A stretch of 64,000 nucleotides of DNA from Pseudomonas kairouanensis (GTDB lineage Bacteria; Pseudomonadota; Gammaproteobacteria; Pseudomonadales; Pseudomonadaceae). This document shows positions 18,930-25,517 of this stretch, in pieces (the stretch's first letter is position 1; every line of letters begins with the position of its first letter). The position numbers and the translations under genes are program-made. The notes under the pieces are model-generated. The model was not told the origin of the DNA, made no database searches, and saw only the letters and a list, made by a program, of their open reading frames with translations. Location of the stretch: NCBI RefSeq assembly GCF_004682055.1, contig NZ_QUZU01000012.1, positions 62,001-126,000 on the forward strand. Direction: 5' to 3'.

Positions 18930-20528
18930 ATGAACGCTACCCCACACTTTCCACGTCCCGATAACGAACCTGAACTGGCCTACCTGGCCGAGTCCACCGA
19001 GTGGGCCGAGCTGCAAAAACACCTGGCCAACCCTGAAGTGATCGACATCCCGGCCGTAATCGGCGGCGAGAAGATCTACACCGGCGACATCGAAGAAATC
19101 CGCGCGCCCCACGACCAGTCGCGCCTGCTGGCCCGCCTGCACCGCCCCACCGCCGAGCATGCCCAGCAAGCCATCGACAGCTCCATGGCCGTGGCCAAGC
19201 AATGGGCCGCCGTGCCGTTTGCCGACCGCGCAGCGATCATGCACCGCGCCGCCGCCATCGTCGCCGGGCGCATGCGCCACCGCATCAACGCCGCGACCAT
19301 GCTGGGCCAGAGCAAGACCATCGGCGAAGCCGAGCCGGACAGCGCTTGCGAGCTGATCGACTTCCTGCGCTTCAACACCCTGTTTGCGCAGAAGATCTAC
19401 AGTGAACAACCGACCTCCACCCGCGACGCCCAGAACCGTGCCGACTGGCGCCCGCTGGAAGGTTTCGTGTACGCCGTTTCGCCGTTCAACTTCACGGCCA
19501 TCGGCGCCAACCTGGCCTGCGCGCCTGCGGTGATGGGCAACGTGGCGCTGTGGAAACCGTCGAACAAATCGGCGCTGGCCAACTACATTTTCTACGAGGC
19601 CCTGGTGGAGGCCGGCATGCCAGCTGGGGTGATCAACTTTGTACCGGGTGACCCGGCGGCCGTGACCGACGTGGCGTTCAACTCGCCGCATTTTGCCGGC
19701 CTGCACTTCACCGGTTCCTCCGATGTGTTCCGCTCGCTGTGGCAACAAGCCGGTGCGCGCATCGACAAGTACCGCACCTTCCCGCGCCTGATCGGCGAAA
19801 CCGGCGGCAAGGACTTCGTGCTGGCCCACGCTTCGGCCAACGCCGATGAAGTGGCGATTGCGTTGGTGAAAGGCGCGTTTGGTTATTCCGGGCAGAAGTG
19901 CAGCGCGGCGTCGCGCGCCTACATCCCGAAAAACCTGTGGCCGCAAGTGAAGGCACGAGTGCAGCAACTGGTGGCGGGTTTGAAGATTGGCGACGTGGCT
20001 GAGCGCGACACCTACAACGGCGCGGTGATCGACAAGGCCTCGTTCCAGCGCCTGAGCGGGCGTATCGACAGCGCCAAGAACGATCCGCAAGCCATCCTGG
20101 TAGCCGGTGGTGAATACTGGAGCGAGCCGGGCTGGTTTATCCAGCCAACCGTGTACGAGGTGAGCAACCCGTTGCACCCGTTGATGCGTGACGAGCTGTT
20201 CGGCCCGATCCTGGCCGTGTACGTCTACGAAGAAAAGGCCTGGGACGACACCCTGGCGCTGATCGACAGCAGCACCGACTACGCCCTCACCGGCTCGATC
20301 TTCAGCACCGACCGCTTCGCCTTGCTGCACGCCCAGAACGTGCTGGTGAACGCGGTGGGCAACCTGTACCTCAACGACAAGACCACCGGCGCGGTGGTGG
20401 GCCAGCATCCGTTCGGTGGCGGCCGTCGCAGCGGTACCAACGACAAGGCAGGTTCGTGGATGAACATCCTGCGCTGGACCTCTTCGCGCGTGGTCAAGGA
20501 AACCTACGCCCCTTCGCGTACCTGGTAA
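18930..20528 (+). CDS. Aldehyde dehydrogenase of the L-glutamate-semialdehyde (ALDH4) class
   Basis: A 532-residue NAD(P)-dependent aldehyde dehydrogenase. The catalytic cysteine is C324 in SGQKCSAASRAY and the general base is E290 in LIGETGGKD. The C-terminal FGGGRRSGTNDKAG motif is diagnostic of delta-1-pyrroline-5-carboxylate dehydrogenases (ALDH4A1 type), which oxidise glutamate semialdehyde and also 4-hydroxyglutamate semialdehyde. Proline catabolism in pseudomonads normally uses the fused PutA, so a stand-alone copy inside a transporter cluster suggests a dedicated pathway such as a hydroxylated or derivatised proline or glutamate. Substrate assignment is inference. Confidence 0.88.
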   Translation: MNATPHFPRPDNEPELAYLAESTEWAELQKHLANPEVIDIPAVIGGEKIYTGDIEEIRAPHDQSRLLARLHRPTAEHAQQAIDSSMAVAKQWAAVPFADRAAIMHRAAAIVAGRMRHRINAATMLGQSKTIGEAEPDSACELIDFLRFNTLFAQKIYSEQPTSTRDAQNRADWRPLEGFVYAVSPFNFTAIGANLACAPAVMGNVALWKPSNKSALANYIFYEALVEAGMPAGVINFVPGDPAAVTDVAFNSPHFAGLHFTGSSDVFRSLWQQAGARIDKYRTFPRLIGETGGKDFVLAHASANADEVAIALVKGAFGYSGQKCSAASRAYIPKNLWPQVKARVQQLVAGLKIGDVAERDTYNGAVIDKASFQRLSGRIDSAKNDPQAILVAGGEYWSEPGWFIQPTVYEVSNPLHPLMRDELFGPILAVYVYEEKAWDDTLALIDSSTDYALTGSIFSTDRFALLHAQNVLVNAVGNLYLNDKTTGAVVGQHPFGGGRRSGTNDKAGSWMNILRWTSSRVVKETYAPSRTW

Positions 20529-20587
20529 GTGCGACGTCGACCCCGGCCCAGCGCCGGGGTCGCCCTCCCCTTTGAGGAGTCCATCAA

Positions 20588-21688
20588 ATGAACAGTCAGA
20601 AAATGGCGCTGGACCCCAGCGGCAGCGCGGACGACGTGCGCGTCTGCCGCGAGGATTTGCAAAGCTATGTCCGCGAGATTTTCAGCGCAGCCGGCTGTGG
20701 CGAACGTGAAGCCAGCCTGATCGCCGAGCACCTGGTGCTGGCCAACCTGCTGGGCCACGACTCCCATGGCGTGAGCCTGATCAAGCTGTACGTGCGCATG
20801 GTGCGCGAGGGCAAGATCAACCTCGATGCACGCGTAGCCAATGTAATGGATGCGGGTTCCATGCTCACGCTGGATGCGGGCCGGGGCTTTGGCCAGGCGT
20901 TGGGGCATGAGGCGATGCAGATCGGCATTGAACGGGCGCGTCGCGACGGCTCGGTGATCCTGGCGTTGCGCAACAGTCACCACCTGGCGCGCATCGGGCA
21001 TTGGGCCGAGCTGTGCGCCGAGGCGGGGCTGGTGTCGATCCACTTCGTTAACGTGCTGCACGCGGTGCCCACGGTGGCGCCGTATGCCGGCAGCGATGCG
21101 CGGCTCAACACCAACCCGTTTGCCATCGGCGTGCCACGGGCTGACAAGCCGCCGATGATCCTCGACTTCGCCACCAGCCGCGTCGCCCAAGGCAAGATGC
21201 GCATCGCCATGAACCGTGGCGTGCAGGCACCGACCGGTTACCTGTTGGATGAATTCGGGCAGCCGAGCGTGGACCCGTCGGTGGTGTATCGCTCGCCGCT
21301 GGGTACGTTGTTGCCATTTGGCGAGCACAAGGGCGCAGGCCTGGGATTCATGTGCGACATGCTGGCGGGCGCGTTAAGTGGCGCGGGCACCTTGCATGAG
21401 GGGCATATGGAGCAGGAGGTCTACATCAACAACATGCTGTCGATCATCATCGACCCGCAACGCCTGGGCGGCATGGACTCCTGGTGCAGCGAAGTCGAAG
21501 CCGGAGCCGCCTATGTGAAAGCCTCGCCACCGCGCGAAGGCATGGGGCCGGTGTTGGTGCCGGGCGAGTTGGAACAGAGCGTGGCGCAACAACGAGCCTT
21601 AGAAGGGATTCCGGTAGACCGGGAAACCTGGCAGTCCATCCTCGATGCAGCCCAGCAAGTGGGCGTCGGGTTGCCCTCTTTCGTATAA
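20588..21688 (+). CDS. Ldh2-type malate/L-lactate/ureidoglycolate dehydrogenase family protein
   Basis: A 366-residue NAD(P)-dependent oxidoreductase of the Ldh2 (malate/L-sulfolactate/ureidoglycolate, also delta-1-piperideine-2-carboxylate reductase) family. Typical motifs are the DSHGVSLIKLYVRMV segment, NSHHLARIGHWAE and NTNPFAIGVPRADKPPMILD. The family includes reductases of cyclic imino acids (DpkA) and 2-hydroxy-acid dehydrogenases, either of which would fit the cluster. GAGGAG lies 6 bases before the ATG. It follows the aldehyde dehydrogenase by 59 bases and is the last enzyme gene before the TetR regulator. Confidence 0.88.
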   Translation: MNSQKMALDPSGSADDVRVCREDLQSYVREIFSAAGCGEREASLIAEHLVLANLLGHDSHGVSLIKLYVRMVREGKINLDARVANVMDAGSMLTLDAGRGFGQALGHEAMQIGIERARRDGSVILALRNSHHLARIGHWAELCAEAGLVSIHFVNVLHAVPTVAPYAGSDARLNTNPFAIGVPRADKPPMILDFATSRVAQGKMRIAMNRGVQAPTGYLLDEFGQPSVDPSVVYRSPLGTLLPFGEHKGAGLGFMCDMLAGALSGAGTLHEGHMEQEVYINNMLSIIIDPQRLGGMDSWCSEVEAGAAYVKASPPREGMGPVLVPGELEQSVAQQRALEGIPVDRETWQSILDAAQQVGVGLPSFV

Positions 21689-21715
21689 CCGCCGCAATCC
21701 GGCCGGGAAGATATT

Positions 21716-22312
21716 GTGCAGCGCCAGGTTAAATGCGAAGAAACACACCGGAGCACGGAAGTTCGCGAAGCCGCCTTGAAGTTATTTTATCAACATGGGT
21801 ATCACGCCGTCAGTTTAAGGAAACTTGCCAGCGAACTGGGATTAAGTGCCGGCTCACTGTATGCGCACATTGAAAGTAAGCAGGAGTTGTTATTTGAAAT
21901 CATTGAAGGCACACAACAGGCACTTAATTATTCAATTCGCCGGGAATTAAAACGCGCAGCGCAAAGAAACGCGTCTTTACTCGATGGTTTTGTACGGGGG
22001 GCCATCAGCCACGCCTGTCGCGAACGGCGGCACTTGTTATTAGGCATCAGGGAGCGCCACAGCTTATCCCCCGAACAACAACGCTGCATTGAACAGTTGC
22101 GCCAGGAACTGGCGGTATTACTCAACCAGGCCCTGGGCACACAGCTGCGCACGCTACAGGCACCCGCCTCGGCGATACAGGTAATGACGCAGAGTGTGCT
22201 GACCACCCTCGACGGGTTTCTCTACCTGCCCGAGCAGGCACTTTCCGTGGAAAGAGCAGTAAAGGTATTTGCCGCAATGGCCAATGCCGCCGTAGCAGAA
22301 ATTCTGGACTGA
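21716..22312 (+). CDS. TetR family transcriptional regulator
   Basis: A 198-residue repressor-type protein with an N-terminal TetR HTH (STEVREAALKLFYQHGYHAV then SLRKLASELGLSAGSLYAHI, about residues 13-55) and a ligand-binding helical C-terminal domain. The start codon is GTG at 21716, preceded by GGGAAG; the first in-frame ATG is much later and would cut the HTH. The gene is more AT-rich than the cluster genes around it, which hints at separate origin. It lies between the last dehydrogenase and the porin, in the same direction, and may control uptake or the whole cluster. Confidence 0.85.
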   Translation: MQRQVKCEETHRSTEVREAALKLFYQHGYHAVSLRKLASELGLSAGSLYAHIESKQELLFEIIEGTQQALNYSIRRELKRAAQRNASLLDGFVRGAISHACRERRHLLLGIRERHSLSPEQQRCIEQLRQELAVLLNQALGTQLRTLQAPASAIQVMTQSVLTTLDGFLYLPEQALSVERAVKVFAAMANAAVAEILD

Positions 22313-22328
22313 TTCCGGTACGTCCACG

Positions 22329-22343
22329 AATAACAACAATAAC
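22329..22343 (+). promoter_or_regulatory. AAnAAnAA-like CA motif in the porin leader
   Basis: AATAACAACAATAAC lies about 48 bases before the porin start. It fits the A-rich AAnAAnAA pattern bound by Hfq with Crc in Pseudomonas carbon catabolite repression. Such motifs usually sit nearer the ribosome site, so this is a candidate only. Confidence 0.4.
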
Positions 22344-22390
22344 GATGCACACACATTTATGGCTGCCATAAATATTACTTTGGAGACGTT

Positions 22391-23635
22391 ATGGAACGTA
22401 TGAGCGTATGGGGCTCCGGCTTGTTGATGCTGGCGATTACACCTTTGGCTGTGGGCGATGAAGTGAGCGATTCAGCGTTCTTCAAGGACAGTAAAACCCA
22501 ACTATTAAACCGTAACTTCTTTTTCAACCGGGACTTTCGCGATAACGCCAGCACGGCACAAAGTTATCGCCAGGAATGGGCCCAGGGGCTGATCGGCACA
22601 TTCAACTCGGGCTTCACCGAAGGCACCGTGGGTTTCGGCATTGATTTGCTGGGCATGTATGGCCTGAAACTGGACAGCAGCTCGGACCGCATTAACAGCG
22701 GTCTGTTGCCCAGCAGTGGCAACCATATTGCGGGGGTGGACCATGCGCAAAATGACTACTCCAAAGCCACCGGCGCGATAAAAATCAAAGTCTCCAACAC
22801 CGTGCTCAAGTACGGCGGCCAGTCCGTGGCCACGCCGGTGTTCGCCACGGCCGACTCGCGCCTGCTGCCGGAAACCGTCGAGGGTTTTTTCCTCACCAGC
22901 AAAGAGGTCAAGGACCTCACCATCGAGGCCGGGCATTTCACCTCCATGACCTTGCAGGCCTACTCCACGCGCCCAGGGTCGGCATTGACCGGCGCGGATA
23001 TCCTCGGGGCCAGCTACAAGCTCACCCCTACCCTTACGGCGTCGCTGTACGGCTCGTCGGTCAAGGATTACTGGAAGAAGCGCTATGCGGCGCTGGCCTG
23101 GGTCAAGCCGTTGGACGACCTGCAAACCGTGTCCCTGGACCTGCGGGCCTACGACCTGAAAAGCCAGGGCGAAGAAAAAGCCGGCGAGCTGGATAACCAG
23201 TCGTTCAGCCTCAAGGGCGCCTATCGCTACGCCGGCAGCACGTTCTCCCTGGCCAACCAGCAGATCCACGGGCGCGGTGCGTTCCAGCTGTATGTGGACG
23301 GCACCAACACCGACTACCTGTCCAACTACATCCAGTACGCCGAGTTCACCCGCGAGAACGAGCGTTCGTGGCAGGCACGCTACGACTTCAACTTCGCGAG
23401 CATCGGCGTACCCGGCCTGACCTTTATGACCCGCTACGTGCGCGGCGATAACTTCAGCGCCAGCGCGGGCCAGGACGACCGCGAGTGGGAACGGGATGTC
23501 GAGATGGGTTATGTGGTGCAGTCCGGCCCGGCGAAAAACCTGAGCTTTCGGATGCGCCAGGCGACCTATCGAAACTCGTTCAATGGCAGCCTGGATGAGG
23601 TGCGCCTGATCACCGAATACCCGCTGAACTGGTAA
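22391..23635 (+). CDS. OprD-family outer-membrane porin of the catabolic cluster
   Basis: A 414-residue substrate-specific porin. It has an N-terminal signal peptide (about residues 1-22, ending LAVGDE) and the OprD-family opening DSKTQLLNRNFFFNRDFRD. Repeated family blocks include GFTEGTVGFGIDLLGMYGLK, LDNQSFSLKGAY, SWQARYDFNFASIGVPGLTF and the C-terminal YPLNW, whose terminal aromatic residue is needed for barrel assembly. GGAGACGTT precedes the ATG. OprD porins take up amino and organic acids, consistent with serving the upstream ABC importer. A composite REP element follows. Confidence 0.93.
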   Translation: MERMSVWGSGLLMLAITPLAVGDEVSDSAFFKDSKTQLLNRNFFFNRDFRDNASTAQSYRQEWAQGLIGTFNSGFTEGTVGFGIDLLGMYGLKLDSSSDRINSGLLPSSGNHIAGVDHAQNDYSKATGAIKIKVSNTVLKYGGQSVATPVFATADSRLLPETVEGFFLTSKEVKDLTIEAGHFTSMTLQAYSTRPGSALTGADILGASYKLTPTLTASLYGSSVKDYWKKRYAALAWVKPLDDLQTVSLDLRAYDLKSQGEEKAGELDNQSFSLKGAYRYAGSTFSLANQQIHGRGAFQLYVDGTNTDYLSNYIQYAEFTRENERSWQARYDFNFASIGVPGLTFMTRYVRGDNFSASAGQDDREWERDVEMGYVVQSGPAKNLSFRMRQATYRNSFNGSLDEVRLITEYPLNW

Positions 23636-23647
23636 GCGCGGACTTCT

Positions 23648-23840
23648 GTGGTGAGCGGGCTTGCCCTAATGCCAGTCAGTTAAGCGTTTACCAACCCCTG
23701 TAGGAGCGAGCTTGCTCGCGAAAAACGTCAACGATAACGCGTGAAACCTGGATGAACGTGTTGCCTTCGAGTTCTTCGCGAGCGAGCTCGCTCCTACAAA
23801 AAGCTTAACTGACTGGCATTAGGGCTTGCCCGCTCACCAC
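23648..23840. repeat. Composite palindrome: REP doublet nested in 38-bp inverted repeats
   Basis: An inner REP doublet of the TGTAGGAGCGAGCTTGCTCG class (23699-23797) is flanked by two long arms, 23648-23685 and 23803-23840. The arms are inverse complements except at the two central bases of a GGGCTTGCCC / GGGCAAGCCC block. The arms themselves contain REP-like GAGCGGGCTTGCCC. The whole 193-bp unit is palindromic and lies between the convergent porin and IclR genes. Confidence 0.85.
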
Positions 23841-23861
23841 ATGCGCTTAGCCTGGTGTTTT

Positions 23862-24656
23862 TTACGTCAGTGCGGCAGGCCGATAACCGGCTTCGGCGGA
23901 GATCTGCCGGGCGCATTCGAGCAGCATGTCGCGGGTGCGTTCCAGCACGCCTTCGGCGGCCATCATGGCGTCGGGGCCGGACACGTTGATCGCGGCAACC
24001 ACATTGCCTTCATGGTCACGGATGGCGGTGGCAATGGCGGTGGCGTAGTCAGAACGGCTAAGCACCCAGCCCTGTTCGCGCGCTTCGCTGATGGCCAGCT
24101 TGAGATCCGGCAGGTTCCTGGGGCCGGAGGTCATGTGGTCGTCCAGGCGCACGTGCTGGTACAGCGACTCCAGCTCTGCTTCGCTCATGGAGCTGAGCAG
24201 CATCTTGCCCATCGCATTGCAGTGGCACGGAATGCGCGTGCCGATGGGGATATTCACCGACAGCCGTTGCTGGGCAAACGAGCGGTAGATGTAGAGGGTG
24301 TGGTGCTGCTCGCGGATGCTCAGGTGGCACGACAGCGAGGTACGGTCGCGCAGGGTGTTGAGGTGCGGCAAGGCCACGTCGACGATGTCGCGGCTGGCGA
24401 GGTAAGTGAACCCGCGGGAAATCAGCTGGGGGCCGAGTTCGTAGCCGTTCTTGCCGACTTTTTGCAGGTAGCCCATGGCCGCGAGGGTTTGCACGATGCG
24501 GTAGATGGAAGACACGCTGCCGCCCATGAGTTCGGCCAACTCGTTCATGTTCAGGTTGCGCTGGTCGGAGTTGAACAGTTCCAGGATCCGCAGGCCGCGT
24601 TGCAGGGCTGGAACGATGTAGTCCAAGTCTTTGGCTGAGGGGTCCTGCTCGCTCAT
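23862..24656 (-). CDS. IclR family transcriptional regulator
   Basis: A 264-residue regulator with an N-terminal winged HTH (GLRILELFNSDQRNLNMNEL, then GGSVSSIYRIVQTLAAMGYL) and a C-terminal IclR effector domain containing GTRIPCHCNAMGKMLLSSM and IRDHEGNVVAAINVSGP. The start at 24656 is preferred to 24662 and to a more distant codon at 24731 because GAGAG lies 6 bases upstream. It reads in the same direction as, and downstream of, the soxBDAG genes across a REP doublet. IclR proteins often control one-carbon and aromatic catabolic operons, so regulation of the adjacent operon is the simplest inference. Confidence 0.88.
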   Translation of the reverse strand: MSEQDPSAKDLDYIVPALQRGLRILELFNSDQRNLNMNELAELMGGSVSSIYRIVQTLAAMGYLQKVGKNGYELGPQLISRGFTYLASRDIVDVALPHLNTLRDRTSLSCHLSIREQHHTLYIYRSFAQQRLSVNIPIGTRIPCHCNAMGKMLLSSMSEAELESLYQHVRLDDHMTSGPRNLPDLKLAISEAREQGWVLSRSDYATAIATAIRDHEGNVVAAINVSGPDAMMAAEGVLERTRDMLLECARQISAEAGYRPAALT

Positions 24657-24740
24657 GTGCATCTCTCGTCTACAAAATGTTTTTTTGGCTACCGAATGCC
24701 GGACAAGATACCAGTGTCCGGCCCGACACAAATCAAAAAA

Positions 24741-24844
24741 TGTGGGAGGGGCGGTGCGACGATTCGACTTGCTCCCGATGGCGGTCTGTCAGCTGAAGAT
24801 GTGCTGACTGATACACCGCTATCGGGAGCAAGCCCCCTCCCACA
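24741..24844. repeat. REP doublet with an insertion in the left unit
   Basis: The right unit is canonical. The left unit reads TGTGGGAGGG, then GCGGTGCGACGATTCGA, then CTTGCTCCC, so about 15 extra bases sit in what would be the hairpin loop. It separates the end of soxG from the IclR gene. Confidence 0.88.
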
Positions 24845-24864
24845 TTTGGACTGCATAGGCAGGG

Positions 24865-25515
24865 CTATCTCGGCAGGGCTGCAACGCCTGCCGGGGCGCC
24901 GTCGAATTCTTGCATCGCATCAATCAGCACATGCCAGAGGTAATGCGCCGAAGCCCGGTCGAACAGCAGGTGAAAACACGGGCGGTCATCGGTGCCGGTG
25001 TTGACGATGATGCCGTTGACCCGCGCCACCGAGGTCTGCGCCACGCTCCCCGGTGCAAACGCCGAGGCACTCAGGTCGACACCGCAGAGCTTGGCCACGA
25101 TCTCGCTGACACGCGGACCAAAAAGCGCCAGGCAGGTGTGGCTGTCCTGGCGTGGCAGGCAGTAGTTGGCTTGCTGGCTGAACGTCCAGCCGGCTTCCAG
25201 TTGCGCCAAGCGCTCCCCGCCGTCGCCCAGGGCGCCCAGCAGGAAGTATTCGTTCATCGACAACCGTGCGACCCATTCACCGCCAGGCTGACGCACGGCG
25301 GTGTTGGGCGCTTGTGGCAGGTTGAAACCGTGGCCCGTCAGGTACTCCGCGGCCTGCGCGCCGCGAAAGCCAACGCGGTGCAGGTTGGCCAGGTCCACCA
25401 GGCCGCACTCACGCGCCTGATCGGCGTAGGCATCCACAAACGGCTTGCCGCCCAAGGTGGTCATGACCGCATCGCCGTGCAGTGAATGCAGCGGGCTTCG
25501 CTCAAGGTTATTCAT
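24865..25515 (-). CDS. soxG: Sarcosine oxidase gamma subunit
   Basis: A 216-residue protein of the SoxG family, folded like the folate-binding part of GcvT but lacking a full active site; it completes the heterotetramer with SoxB, SoxD and SoxA. Conserved parts are SPLHSLHG, FVDAYADQARECGLVDLANL, LGDGGERLAQLEAG and the C-terminal FHLLFDRASAHYLWHVLID. The ATG at 25515 has AGGAG 8 bases upstream, while a GTG at 25521 is too close to that site. Only two bases separate it from the soxA stop. Last gene of the operon. Confidence 0.88.
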   Translation of the reverse strand: MNNLERSPLHSLHGDAVMTTLGGKPFVDAYADQARECGLVDLANLHRVGFRGAQAAEYLTGHGFNLPQAPNTAVRQPGGEWVARLSMNEYFLLGALGDGGERLAQLEAGWTFSQQANYCLPRQDSHTCLALFGPRVSEIVAKLCGVDLSASAFAPGSVAQTSVARVNGIIVNTGTDDRPCFHLLFDRASAHYLWHVLIDAMQEFDGAPAGVAALPR

Positions 25516-25517
25516 GT

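Noticed and set aside
18216-20408. 730-codon antisense frame across the flavoprotein and aldehyde dehydrogenase
   Set aside because: Complementary shadow of two well-supported genes, compositionally odd.
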